Part shown: positions 54,072 through 61,336 of the stretch, in pieces | Numbering within the stretch: position 1 is the first letter of the stretch | Layout of the letters: each line of letters opens with the position of its first letter | Source: Phormidium tanganyikae FI6-MK23 | GTDB taxonomy: Bacteria > Cyanobacteriota > Cyanobacteriia > Leptolyngbyales > Leptolyngbyaceae | Direction of reading: 5' to 3' | Assembly (NCBI GenBank): GCA_019359175.1 | Contig: JAHHHU010000001.1 | Coordinates: 62,001-126,000 of the forward strand | DNA: 64,000 bases | The notes under the pieces: model-generated | What the model was told of the DNA's origin: nothing | Databases searched by the model: none | The model's input: the letters and a program-made list of their open reading frames with translations, nothing else | Program-made: the position numbers and the translations under genes

Positions 54072-54128
54072 GATTTCGCGCCCAGATTTGCAGTAATCTA
54101 CTGAAGTTGTACCTTTTAGAGGGTCGAG

Positions 54129-54929
54129 ATGGCTTCAGTGTCGGAATGCTTTGAGCGGCTACGGAATCAGGGTCGGTGCGCGTTGATTCCTTTTTTAACT
54201 GCCGGAGACCCGGATTTAGAGACGACTGCTCAGGCGTTGCAGATTCTCGATCGCTCTGGAGCTGATTTGATCGAATTGGGCGTTCCATATTCTGATCCGC
54301 TGGCAGATGGCCCGGTGATTCAGGCGGCAGCGACTCGATCGCTTCAGAATGGAACCCGATTAGACGACGTTTTACAACTGGTGAAGCAGGTTTCTCCGAC
54401 TTTACGATCGCCAATCATTCTCTTCACTTATTACAATCCGATTCTGAATCGCGGAATCGAATCGTTTTTGAAAGAGATTGCGGAAGCGGGCGCGAAAGGA
54501 TTAGTCGTACCTGATTTACCGTTGGAAGAAGCTGAAACGCTGTTACGTCCGGCGAAAGAATATGGCATCGAGTTAACGCTATTAGTTGCGCCGACGAGTC
54601 CACCTGAACGAATTGCCGCGATCGCGCAACAGTCGCAAGGGTTTATCTATTTGGTGAGTACGACGGGCGTGACGGGAATGCGATCGCAAATGGAATCGCG
54701 CGTGAAAGATTTGATCGCAGAGTTGCGGCAAGTGACGGATAAAGCGATCGGGGTTGGATTTGGGATTTCGCAACCGGAACAAGCGCGACAAGTGATGAAC
54801 TGGGGAGCGGATGCGGCGATCGTGGGCAGTGCGTTTGTGAAGCGATTGTCAGAGGGATCGCCTGCGGAGGGATTGAAAGCAGTTGAGGAGTTTTGTCAGA
54901 CTTTGAGAAGTTCGATCGCGGCGGATTGA
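54129..54929 (+). CDS. trpA: Tryptophan synthase alpha chain
   Basis: This 266-residue TIM-barrel enzyme cleaves indole-3-glycerol phosphate to indole. It shows [16 protein letters not shown], the catalytic Glu/Asp region [67 protein letters not shown] and [14 protein letters not shown]. It is complete and intact. Its last 180 bases and downstream flank are repeated in a decayed copy at 56.7 kb. Confidence 0.97.
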   Translation: MASVSECFERLRNQGRCALIPFLTAGDPDLETTAQALQILDRSGADLIELGVPYSDPLADGPVIQAAATRSLQNGTRLDDVLQLVKQVSPTLRSPIILFTYYNPILNRGIESFLKEIAEAGAKGLVVPDLPLEEAETLLRPAKEYGIELTLLVAPTSPPERIAAIAQQSQGFIYLVSTTGVTGMRSQMESRVKDLIAELRQVTDKAIGVGFGISQPEQARQVMNWGADAAIVGSAFVKRLSEGSPAEGLKAVEEFCQTLRSSIAAD

Positions 54930-54974
54930 TTAGAGCTTGTGGGTTGTCGATCGCTGAAGAATTGAACTGGTAAT
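54751..54974 (+). repeat. trpA 3'-end repeat, copy 1
   Basis: This segment covers the end of trpA and about 45 bases after it, through CGATCGCTGAAGAATTGAAC. It is a clear direct repeat of 56684-56911 with scattered substitutions and small indels. Confidence 0.9.
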
Positions 54975-55278
54975 GACCCGCTTGAGCCGCCACGTATCAA
55001 CTTAAACGCCCAACAGATAAGCACTCAACGGTCGGGTTCAAGCAGATTGTTATGGAGCTAACTTCAGAACGATCAGGCTATCGATCTCAGCTCACCTGCT
55101 AAAGTTTTCATAGACTCTCTCAAGGCACTGTATTCAAACCCGCTATGCACTTTACAGGTCTGACAACAGCTATCTTAGATTGTTCCAATTTCGGATCTTG
55201 ATGAGAATCGTTGTATATCAAGAGTTATAGCTGACCGCATCACCAAGGACTCGACATATGTAATTGTTCTTATAGTTC
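54975..55278. other. Non-coding start of the accessory island
   Basis: This is about 300 bases between the trpA repeat and the AT-rich orphan gene. It includes GCCCAAC and an imperfect CGCTTGAGCC/GGGTTCAAGC pairing that may be a worn attC-like site, but the R' end is not convincing. No gene is seen. Confidence 0.35.
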
Positions 55279-55716
55279 TCAGAATAGATTTAACTGCACA
55301 GGTTTGTTTTCAATCGGTTGTGATTTTATTTTGGTAATCCAATCAATTTTCCTCGAACCATAGTTTCCGCCTCCTTTGTACATTCTGATGTTGTCAGTCG
55401 TTTCGTCTTCTAGTGCGATTTCGGTTTTAATATAGGGCTCTCGTTCAATTTCTTCTATTCCTGGCTTATGACCTGGGTGAAGGTCTGGAATATCAGGAGT
55501 TTCAATAAGTAACACGAATGCAGTGAAGGCAAATTTATTCCGGTAGACCTGTTTTGCGTCTCCTATATATGTATATATCTGCTTGTAGTCTAAATCCTCA
55601 TTAATTGCTCTACTCTCAATCGTGTTGTAATTTGTTTTGTTTGCACTGTTATACTCATCCAGTTTGACGATTAGCTTTTTCCATCTTTCTATTACGTTTT
55701 GATGATATTTGCTCAT
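55279..55716 (-). CDS. AT-rich orphan protein with C-terminal clamp-binding-like motif
   Basis: This 145-residue soluble protein is not recognised. It begins MSKYHQNVIERWKKLIVKLD and is rich in Asn, Tyr, Lys and Ile. Codons are clearly more AT-rich than in neighbouring genes, suggesting recent acquisition. The last residues VQLNLF resemble the pentapeptide QL[SD]LF with which bacterial DNA polymerases and repair proteins bind the sliding clamp. This hints at a DNA-related role, for example in a mobile element, but the motif is short. The ATG at 55716 follows AGAGAGGA by about 6 bases. Confidence 0.7.
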   Translation of the reverse strand: MSKYHQNVIERWKKLIVKLDEYNSANKTNYNTIESRAINEDLDYKQIYTYIGDAKQVYRNKFAFTAFVLLIETPDIPDLHPGHKPGIEEIEREPYIKTEIALEDETTDNIRMYKGGGNYGSRKIDWITKIKSQPIENKPVQLNLF

Positions 55717-55833
55717 ATTTAAGTTCCTCTCTCCGTATGCTTTGATTCTAGCCCGCGATTATTTATCATGTGAACCGTGAACTTAGTGGTGCAGAAAACT
55801 TCTTTGAGTTTCAGATGAAAACACAAGCAGAGC

Positions 55834-56047
55834 AAATGCTTTCCGCCTAATACTCCGATTTAGAGCACTAGAGTAACTGCCATAATTGAATCAGTTCGCG
55901 TGTACAGAATTGTAGAGAGTATGTAAAATTTCGATCAAACGATCGCTCTCATCAGTTCGATCGGCGTAAAAACTTGAATAGCAGCTTGGGTAAAGTCTTG
56001 TGTATCACGAGTCACGATGCCGTCAAGTTGCTTCTCGATCACAGCCG
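55834..56047. repeat. PIN-toxin tail repeat, copy 1
   Basis: This holds the 3' end of the PIN gene and about 100 bases beyond, starting ATGCTTTCCGCCTAATACTC. It is a direct repeat, with substitutions, of 59854-60069. Confidence 0.88.
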
Positions 56048-56344
56048 CACATTGAATTGCATCCTCAAAATCTGCAAACCCAAGCGTAAAAGCAAGTGAA
56101 ATGACTGCTCGATCGACTGTCGCAATCTGAAAAGCCTGAGCAATGCTTTCAACAAAATCGAGTGCCAGCGACCGACCTTTTTGTTTACGAATGACGTAGT
56201 ACAGATCGCTGAATGTTGAAGCAGAAATAAACGCTTCAAAGGCTCCGTTTTCAGCCAGTGCAAAGACTTCTTCGCTTGTGGGAAAAAGGGCGATCGTTCC
56301 AATGCGACATCTAAAATGACATTCGTATCCAGCAAAATCTTCAC
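55935..56344 (-). pseudogene. PIN-domain (VapC-like) toxin, frameshifted
   Basis: The N-terminal frame gives MKILLDTNVILDVALERSPF (start GTG at 56344) with the first PIN acidic Asp residues. The rest continues in another frame from SEEVFALAENGAFEAFISAS to TRDTQDFTQAAIQVFTPIEL, carrying FEDAIQC with later acidic residues. Reading PFFPQ into SEEV needs one base added near 56276, in the short A run of CACAAGCG. A single-base deletion therefore split the gene unless it is a sequencing error. PIN toxins are Mg-dependent RNases. The antitoxin upstream is intact and overlaps the start. Confidence 0.85.
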
Positions 56345-56607
56345 AAGTTATGTTTCTCTTTGAGTGCCTGCCATCGGGCTTCATCGGCATCAAAATCAGC
56401 AGGCGCAGGTTCCGTTTTTGCAAACCATTTCCTTAAGAATTTGATTTTTGTAGGGCGAACTCTAGGAGGTTGAGCAGTCTCGGATCTTGATTCAGCAGTC
56501 TTTTGCAGCACAATAATCTCAACTTCACCAGGAGGAAGATTCACTGCTTCATTCACGATAAGTTGCCCAGCCTTATCGACTTTGCCGCTGAGTTTGTGAG
56601 CTTGCAT
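56341..56607 (-). CDS. Antitoxin of the PIN module
   Basis: This is an 88-residue protein beginning MQAHKLSGKVDKAGQLIVNE and continuing AVNLPPGEVEIIVLQ, which resembles the short beta-strand N-terminus of cyanobacterial antitoxins paired with PIN toxins. The C-terminal half (KIKFLRKWFAKTEPAPADFD) is charged and would bind the toxin. It overlaps the toxin start by 4 bases (GTGA). I chose the ATG at 56607; the longer frame reads back into the decayed trpA copy and is not credible. Confidence 0.8.
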   Translation of the reverse strand: MQAHKLSGKVDKAGQLIVNEAVNLPPGEVEIIVLQKTAESRSETAQPPRVRPTKIKFLRKWFAKTEPAPADFDADEARWQALKEKHNL

Positions 56608-56683
56608 AAAAATGGCTCTTAGAGGGATTGAATATGAGTGTACAAAATTTAGAGAGCCTAGCATAGCTTTGATTGCTGCATCG

Positions 56684-56862
56684 GAATTGGGGTTGGGATT
56701 TTGCAACCGGAATAAGCGCGGCAAGTGATGAACTGGGAAGCGGATGCGGCGATCGTGGGAAGTGCGTTTGTGAAGCGATTGTCAGAAGGATCGCGCACGG
56801 AGGGATTGAAAGCAGTTGAGGAGTTTTGTCGGACGTTGAGAAGTGCGATCATGCCGGATTGA
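56684..56862 (+). pseudogene. Decayed 3' fragment of trpA
   Basis: The translation reads GVGILQPE, then a stop (TAA replacing the CAA Gln codon), then [26 protein letters not shown] and [11 protein letters not shown] to a final TGA at 56860-56862. It corresponds to the last 60 residues of TrpA, with about nine changes after the internal stop. There is no start or catalytic part, so it is a remnant of duplication. Confidence 0.92.
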
Positions 56863-56911
56863 TTAGTCTGGGCTTGTGGATTGTCGATCGCTGAAGAATT
56901 AAATTGGTAAC
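56684..56911 (+). repeat. trpA 3'-end repeat, copy 2
   Basis: A direct repeat of 54751-54974, in the same orientation, including the post-stop sequence GATCGCTGAAGAATTAAA. It ends at the attC-like site that starts at 56905. Confidence 0.9.
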
Positions 56912-56990
56912 GACAAGTATCACCGGCGGCAGATAACACCTCAACAAAGCCAAGGGATATCAATCCGTCCGGTGCATGCGCTGGTTAGGC
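56905..56990 (+). repeat. attC-like site 1
   Basis: The left end TGGTAAC and the right end GTTAGGC (fits GTTRRRY) enclose an inner inverted pair, CACCGGcGG and CCgtCCGGTG, with symmetric spacers of about 9 bases. This is the R''-L''-L'-R' order of integron recombination sites. Primary sequence between is not conserved, as expected. The left box does not fit RYYYAAC fully, so this is tentative. Confidence 0.4.
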
Positions 56991-57043
56991 TGCTAGCGCA
57001 GTTCGATTAGCAGAACTTGAGAGCTGCTTCAATTCCCAACAAT

Positions 57044-57274
57044 TCAGTGCGCTGGATTCGATTTTAATTTCAACTGAGCACAAGTTGCAAATTGTGTGAT
57101 GCTTCTCTGAGTAGGCATCTGTCCTTCACAAGTCAAAGAATTAAGCGGTTGACCAACAAATTTATCAGTTTGGCTAACTCGCATCATGGCAACAGGAAAC
57201 GAAGCAGTAAAAGCAGCAAATACTGTTAACCATATCCACACATACTTGTGCATCTTGATACTGGAGTGTTGCAT
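57044..57274 (-). CDS. Small membrane-anchored or exported protein
   Basis: This is a 76-residue protein with a hydrophobic N-terminal segment (KYVWIWLTVFAAFTASFPVA) and a polar tail with two Cys (NSLTCEGQMP, QFATCAQLK). The ATG at 57274 has AAGGA 9 bases ahead. It is the last gene of a three-gene run with membrane proteins upstream, 14 bases from the previous stop. No family is recognised. Confidence 0.6.
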   Translation of the reverse strand: MQHSSIKMHKYVWIWLTVFAAFTASFPVAMMRVSQTDKFVGQPLNSLTCEGQMPTQRSITQFATCAQLKLKSNPAH

Positions 57275-57288
57275 AGCGATATCCTTGT

Positions 57289-57762
57289 TTATTGCAATGG
57301 AAGATAAGGAAACAACGGATGCCACGACATCAAAGTTGCTAGCGTGAATAGACTAAACATCCAGAAGAACAGGGTTCTCGATTTAATCTGCTTGGTTTTC
57401 AAAATTGGGTAGAGGATTACCAGACTACCTAACCAACCAATGAGCAGTATCGTTTCCTTGCCTGCGTAGCTACCAATATTGCCCCACATGGGATCGGGGT
57501 TTGCACTGCCAGGTATCCAACTGCCTAGCCTATGTAGAGCGGCTTCACGAGCTTTTGACGTGTCTGAAAGATGATGTGCGACCATCATGACTACAGCACC
57601 GATCCCACCACTAATTAGAAAAGCGGCGGCTGATCCAGAAGTAGTTGGTGGGTTCTGTGACCCTTTGTAGAGAGCTTTAGGAAATCGCTTCAACTGGTTC
57701 CAAAGTCGAATATAGAGTGGTAATGGCTTGTTCACGAATAGATGTGGTGTGCGTTGATTCAT
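57289..57762 (-). CDS. Membrane protein of unknown function (operon middle gene)
   Basis: This is a 157-residue protein with a basic start (MNQRTPHLFVNKPLPLYIRL) and three hydrophobic stretches (SAAAFLISGGIGAVVMMVAH, ETILLIGWLGSLVILYPIL, LFFWMFSLFTLATLMSW). It carries several His residues near membrane ends (AHHL, ALHRLG, SWHPLFPY). It lies 29 bases after the 57792-58427 gene. No family is recognised; metal or haem binding is only a thought. Confidence 0.65.
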   Translation of the reverse strand: MNQRTPHLFVNKPLPLYIRLWNQLKRFPKALYKGSQNPPTTSGSAAAFLISGGIGAVVMMVAHHLSDTSKAREAALHRLGSWIPGSANPDPMWGNIGSYAGKETILLIGWLGSLVILYPILKTKQIKSRTLFFWMFSLFTLATLMSWHPLFPYLPLQ

Positions 57763-57791
57763 AATTCACGTCCCCTGAGTGCAAATAGACA

Positions 57792-58427
57792 TTACAAAGC
57801 GCGGATTTTGGCAATACCTAAACCCGTCACAAATCCACCCATTGCAAAAAACATCATTGCCATCAAACCGATGCAGGTTGCAGTCAAAACTGGGCGGTTT
57901 TGTTTCTCCAAGATGGAATCGCCATACTTCCATAGAATCCAGGTACATGCCACGCCCAACGGCAAGGTAAACAGCACGCTGAATTCGTGATATTCCATAA
58001 ACACGTATTGCATCAAGGGCGAATTTTCTTTAAGCCAAGCCCGTGCTCCGCCATACTGTATGTCAGCCCGATAACGCATGTAGGCAAGGTTCCCTGTGGC
58101 AATTCCCAGTGCTGTGATCACCGTTGACCAAAAGGTCAGCGTTCGCATTTGAGGCAGAATTTTGGCAGAGCCTCGCAACAGAGGAAAGGCTAAATGTCCG
58201 GTATAAGCGACAATAACGGTTGTTAACATGGCTCCAATACCATGAATCAACCCAAGTGATCGTTGCCACGGACTGGGATGTAGCAGATTTACCAATGGCA
58301 GAAATAGAAACAGTCCAGCCGAAAGAATTGCTAGCCCATAAACACTAACCGTTGCAATATCCAATGTTTTGGGAAATTGAGACGGGATAGATTCTGATTC
58401 GAGTGGATCAACGTCTGAGCGGTACAT
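57792..58427 (-). CDS. Five-helix membrane protein with conserved-looking His
   Basis: This 211-residue protein has helices at about 28-50 (VSVYGLAILSAGLFLFLPLV), 58-80 (GLIHGIGAMLTTVIVAYTGH), 98-115, 146-167 (FSVLFTLPLGVACTWILW) and 182-205. His residues occur in helix 2 (IHGIG), at its end (TGHLAF) and in MEYHEF. The pattern resembles small haem-b or quinone-linked membrane subunits, but I cannot assign a family. It is the first gene of the operon and has a conventional ATG at 58427. Confidence 0.65.
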   Translation of the reverse strand: MYRSDVDPLESESIPSQFPKTLDIATVSVYGLAILSAGLFLFLPLVNLLHPSPWQRSLGLIHGIGAMLTTVIVAYTGHLAFPLLRGSAKILPQMRTLTFWSTVITALGIATGNLAYMRYRADIQYGGARAWLKENSPLMQYVFMEYHEFSVLFTLPLGVACTWILWKYGDSILEKQNRPVLTATCIGLMAMMFFAMGGFVTGLGIAKIRAL

Positions 58428-59014
58428 GAGTCATACTCCAGGTAAAGAAGCTAGCAGAATAGCTTGTGCGTTTAGTGATGGTGTAGGCAATTGCAAGGAA
58501 TTTTAGCAACCCAAAATCTTGCTGGATATTCAGGCAGTCATCCCTGAAAACATCCGCACAAAAAGGAGGAATCGAGAGTTCCTACCTCAACGTTGTCCCC
58601 TCAGTGACAACAATTTATTGATAACTAATATCATTAAATTGGTTCATGTCACAAGACTACTAAGAATTCTTCTTAATAAGAAAAGTTCAAATTACCGTGA
58701 GTGATCAGAATTTGTCACAACCTAAGACAAAAAGATTTGTCAAAGCCTTTTAACAAATCTTTACTCAAGCCTTGATCTCTTCCTGTGATCGGCATTTGGG
58801 ATTTTATCTTTCTTTTGCAGATACTCCAATTACTTATCGTTTTTGCATTGAAGAGATGAGGAGCGCTAATCAGCCCATGCGATCGCTCTTGAGCGAAAAG
58901 CCCCAAAGCCAGGACTAGCAAGGCTTGCGGATTTTTAATAATGATTTGTAAAAGTGCGTTAAGCAATTACACTTAGCTTTAAATTGTGACCAATGATGAC
59001 GTACAGAAGTTAAA
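58428..59014. other. Intergenic region upstream of the membrane operon
   Basis: About 590 bases hold no credible gene. Two short frames (58519-58704 and 58715-58966) have no ribosome-binding site or recognisable sequence. The AT-rich part near 58610-58700 probably contains the operon promoter. Confidence 0.4.
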
Positions 59015-59099
59015 GCGTAACGTCACAGTTGAGCGGTTGCAAATAACCTCGAACTCAGCACCAAGATCTTTCGTCGATCCGCTCCAACGCCTGTTAGCT
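59015..59099 (-). repeat. attC-like site 2 at the end of the GrpB gene
   Basis: On the minus strand AGCTAAC (holding the GrpB stop TAA) is followed by AGGC, then GTTGgAGCGG, a variable segment, CCGCTCAAC, a 6-base spacer and GTTACGC. The inner arms pair perfectly apart from one extra G, like the extrahelical base of attC. A cassette stop codon inside the R'' box is typical of integrons. R' departs from GTTRRRY at one base. Confidence 0.5.
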
Positions 59100-59618
59100 G
59101 GCTGGCTGTTGTCGAGCTTTTTGCATGACAGACTCTATGTACTCTGCTTTGCTAATTGTATATGCTTCTCGATCTCTCGAGAAGCGTTGAGCAAAATTGT
59201 ACTTCAAATGTGCATAATGTGCTGCTTCGTCTGAATGCCTGCGGAGGTAGTCCCGAAACAACAAACGCTCCCACAATATGCTGTCTGGCTCAACCATATG
59301 GATATGATGAGTGCGTGGATTATTAGGTGACAACCCTTTTACAAAAAACATCCGTTGAGGGTCGGGATTATCAGACCAGTAAGCATAGCCCAAGGGTTCT
59401 AGCTGAGAAACTGCAACTTGTTTTGCTTCTGCAAGTGAGCGTACTCCTACCAATAAATCAATGATGGGTTTTGCAGCCAATCCTGGAACTGCTGTGCTGC
59501 CAAAATGCTCAATTCGAGTGATGAGATCGCCGTCCAAAATCGCCCGAATATGTGCAGCTTCCTGTTCAAAAAGATATACCCAGTTTGGATCGTACTCAAC
59601 GATGACAACTTCATCCAT
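59094..59618 (-). CDS. GrpB-family (UPF0157) nucleotidyltransferase-like protein
   Basis: This 174-residue protein shows VEYDPNWVYLFEQEAAHIRA, then ARVI-type IEHFGSTAVPGLAAKPIIDL with the G-S-x10-D-x-D-like core of the nucleotidyltransferase superfamily, and the typical ending FRDYLRRHSDEAAHYAHLK. GrpB proteins are widespread and often found on mobile DNA; their biochemical activity is unclear, although a dephospho-CoA kinase-associated domain relation is known. The gene stands alone between two attC-like sequences, in the orientation expected for a gene cassette. Confidence 0.9.
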   Translation of the reverse strand: MDEVVIVEYDPNWVYLFEQEAAHIRAILDGDLITRIEHFGSTAVPGLAAKPIIDLLVGVRSLAEAKQVAVSQLEPLGYAYWSDNPDPQRMFFVKGLSPNNPRTHHIHMVEPDSILWERLLFRDYLRRHSDEAAHYAHLKYNFAQRFSRDREAYTISKAEYIESVMQKARQQPAS

Positions 59619-59651
59619 TAGTCTGCAATTCGCTGATGAGGGACTGGACTA

Positions 59652-59770
59652 ACCTAACACCAAACCTCCCACAGACAAGCTTGAAAAACTCTCCCAACCC
59701 AGAGGCGAAGCCAGCTAACTACTATTTAGGCTGACAATTTCCGCCTAATTGCCTAAATCTGGTGTTATAC
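59652..59770 (-). repeat. attC-like site 3 upstream of the GrpB gene
   Basis: On the minus strand the segment begins GTATAACACCA and ends TGGTGTTAGGT. The right box GTTAGGT fits GTTRRRY, and the outer arms TAACACCA/TGGTGTTA pair perfectly. Inside is a second hairpin, ATTTAGGC/GCCTAAAT. It lies 33 bases ahead of the GrpB ATG, where the attC of a preceding cassette would be. Confidence 0.42.
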
Positions 59771-59853
59771 CGAAATTTGTCGCTCTAAAATCCTGGTAGA
59801 GCGATTTAGGTTGCACAGAGTCGGCATATTATCCCAAATCAGGGGAATTAGAT

Positions 59854-60069
59854 CGATGCTTTCCGCTTAATACTCCTGCTTTAGAATATTAGAGCAACTG
59901 CTATTATTCAATCAGTTATAGGGTGTACAGAATTTTAGAGGGTATGAAGGATTTCGATTAAGCGATCGCGCTCATAAGTCCGATCGGCGTAAAAATTTGA
60001 ATCGTAGCTTGGGCAAAGTCTTGTGTATCGAGAGTCACGATACCGTCAAGCTGATTCTCGATCGCACCT
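59854..60069. repeat. PIN-toxin tail repeat, copy 2
   Basis: A direct repeat of 55834-56047, from ATGCTTTCCGCTTAATACTC to TTCTCGATCGCAC, ending 25 bases before the RsbU-like gene stop. Orientation is the same as copy 1. Confidence 0.88.
59958..60069 (-). pseudogene. C-terminal fragment of a PIN-domain toxin
   Basis: The minus strand encodes IENQLDGIVTLDTQDFAQAT and IQIFTPIGLMSAIA, then TAA at 59958. It matches the end of the PIN toxin at 55935 at 26 of 36 residues. The rest of the gene and its antitoxin are missing. Confidence 0.88.
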
Positions 60070-60093
60070 TTCATCATCTACTGTTGTAAAAAT

Positions 60094-61275
60094 CTAGCGC
60101 AGCTTAACTTGTAAAAGAGAACAATCATCTTCAAAATCGCGATTTTTCTTTAATGATTTGACTGCTTGAATGATTCTTGCTGAACTATCCAACTGCCCAG
60201 AGTGATGATGTCGATCGACTAAATCAACAAATCCATCTAAATTCCACACTTCTCCATCCGCTTGCTGAACTTCGTAGATTCCATCACTAAATAGATACAG
60301 CGTACTCTCTTGCTCAACCTTGAAAAACTGAGTTTTGTACTTTGCATCTGGAAACATCCCGATCGGAGTTCCGGGAGTGCGGAGCCGATGAATTTGATGA
60401 TTGGGAGAACTACCAGACAGCACCACGGCTGGAGGATGACCTGCACTCGCATACATCAATAACTGTTTGGAATAGTTGTACACTCCGTACCAAATAGTGA
60501 AATAGCGATCGGGTGGTGTTTCGCTGAACCAGTCTATTTCTTGCTCTGAGGCAAAGGTTTCATTTAGCGCTGTTAAGACTAATCCAGGTTGATAGAAATT
60601 GATTCCTGGCAAAATCTGAGCGCGTAGGATGTTCTGGATGGAGACTGAAACCAAAGCGGCTCCCAAACCATGTCCAGATACATCAAGTAGATACATCGCG
60701 AGAAAATCAGAATCTAACCAATGATAGTCAAAACAATCCCCGCCTAACTGTCGAGACGGAAGAAACTGCGATCGCGCAATCACTCTCTCATCCATTGGAG
60801 CAGGTAACAGCGATCGAACATACTCCGCTGCTTCTGCAATTTCTGACTCTAGTTGTTCCTGCTGAAGCTTTAGTTCTTGAGCGAGTCTACGCTGTTCTTG
60901 AAAGGCTCGGTACACTCTCAAACCCGCTCTCAGTCTTGCACTGAGTTCTTTAATTTCAATCGACTTTGAGAGGAAGTCATCGGCTCCATTGTCTAGCGCT
61001 CTGACGTGGTGTTCTGGGGTACTATGAGCAGTCAGAAAAATGAAATAGATATCTGACCATTCTGGAGTTGCTTTTAACGCACGGCAGAGTGAGATTCCAT
61101 CAATTCCTGGCAGGCTCCAGTCACAGAGAATCAAGGCAGGACGAACGGCTGCAATCAGTGCTAGTCCCTCTTCTCCGGTGGCTGCTTCAACGACTTCAAA
61201 GCCTTGAGGTTGAAGCAGTTTCTTTAGCAGTTTACGCACTAATTGATCGTCTTCAATGATGAGAACTGGGAGCAT
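60094..61275 (-). CDS. Response regulator-PP2C (RsbU-like) serine phosphatase
   Basis: This is a 393-residue cytoplasmic protein. Residues 1-120 form a receiver domain (LIIEDDQLVRKLL, phospho-acceptor Asp in LILCDWSLPGIDG, FLTAHS, Lys in DDFLSKSIEI). A coiled coil at about 125-160 follows. The SpoIIE/PP2C domain has SRQLGGDCFDYHWL, LLDVSGHGLGAALVS, YASAGHPPAVVL, LFSDGIYE and DDCSLLQVKL, with the metal-binding Asp residues. It should dephosphorylate a STAS-type antagonist when phosphorylated. No cognate kinase is adjacent. The ATG is conventional. Confidence 0.93.
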   Translation of the reverse strand: MLPVLIIEDDQLVRKLLKKLLQPQGFEVVEAATGEEGLALIAAVRPALILCDWSLPGIDGISLCRALKATPEWSDIYFIFLTAHSTPEHHVRALDNGADDFLSKSIEIKELSARLRAGLRVYRAFQEQRRLAQELKLQQEQLESEIAEAAEYVRSLLPAPMDERVIARSQFLPSRQLGGDCFDYHWLDSDFLAMYLLDVSGHGLGAALVSVSIQNILRAQILPGINFYQPGLVLTALNETFASEQEIDWFSETPPDRYFTIWYGVYNYSKQLLMYASAGHPPAVVLSGSSPNHQIHRLRTPGTPIGMFPDAKYKTQFFKVEQESTLYLFSDGIYEVQQADGEVWNLDGFVDLVDRHHHSGQLDSSARIIQAVKSLKKNRDFEDDCSLLQVKLR

Positions 61276-61336
61276 ATGAACTGAAGGTCAGTGAGGGCAC
61301 ATAACCTTCAGGGTTCCCAGTCTCAGGCTGAATCAC

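Noticed and set aside
55935-56344. Programmed frameshift producing an intact PIN toxin
   Set aside because: No slippery heptamer with a downstream structure is evident; a simple one-base deletion explains the break.
56608-56724. Longer start for the PIN-module antitoxin
   Set aside because: The extra 39 codons read antisense through the decayed trpA copy; the ATG at 56607 gives the expected family start.
58519-58966. Two short frames upstream of the membrane operon
   Set aside because: No ribosome-binding site, no domain, low-complexity composition; best treated as non-coding.
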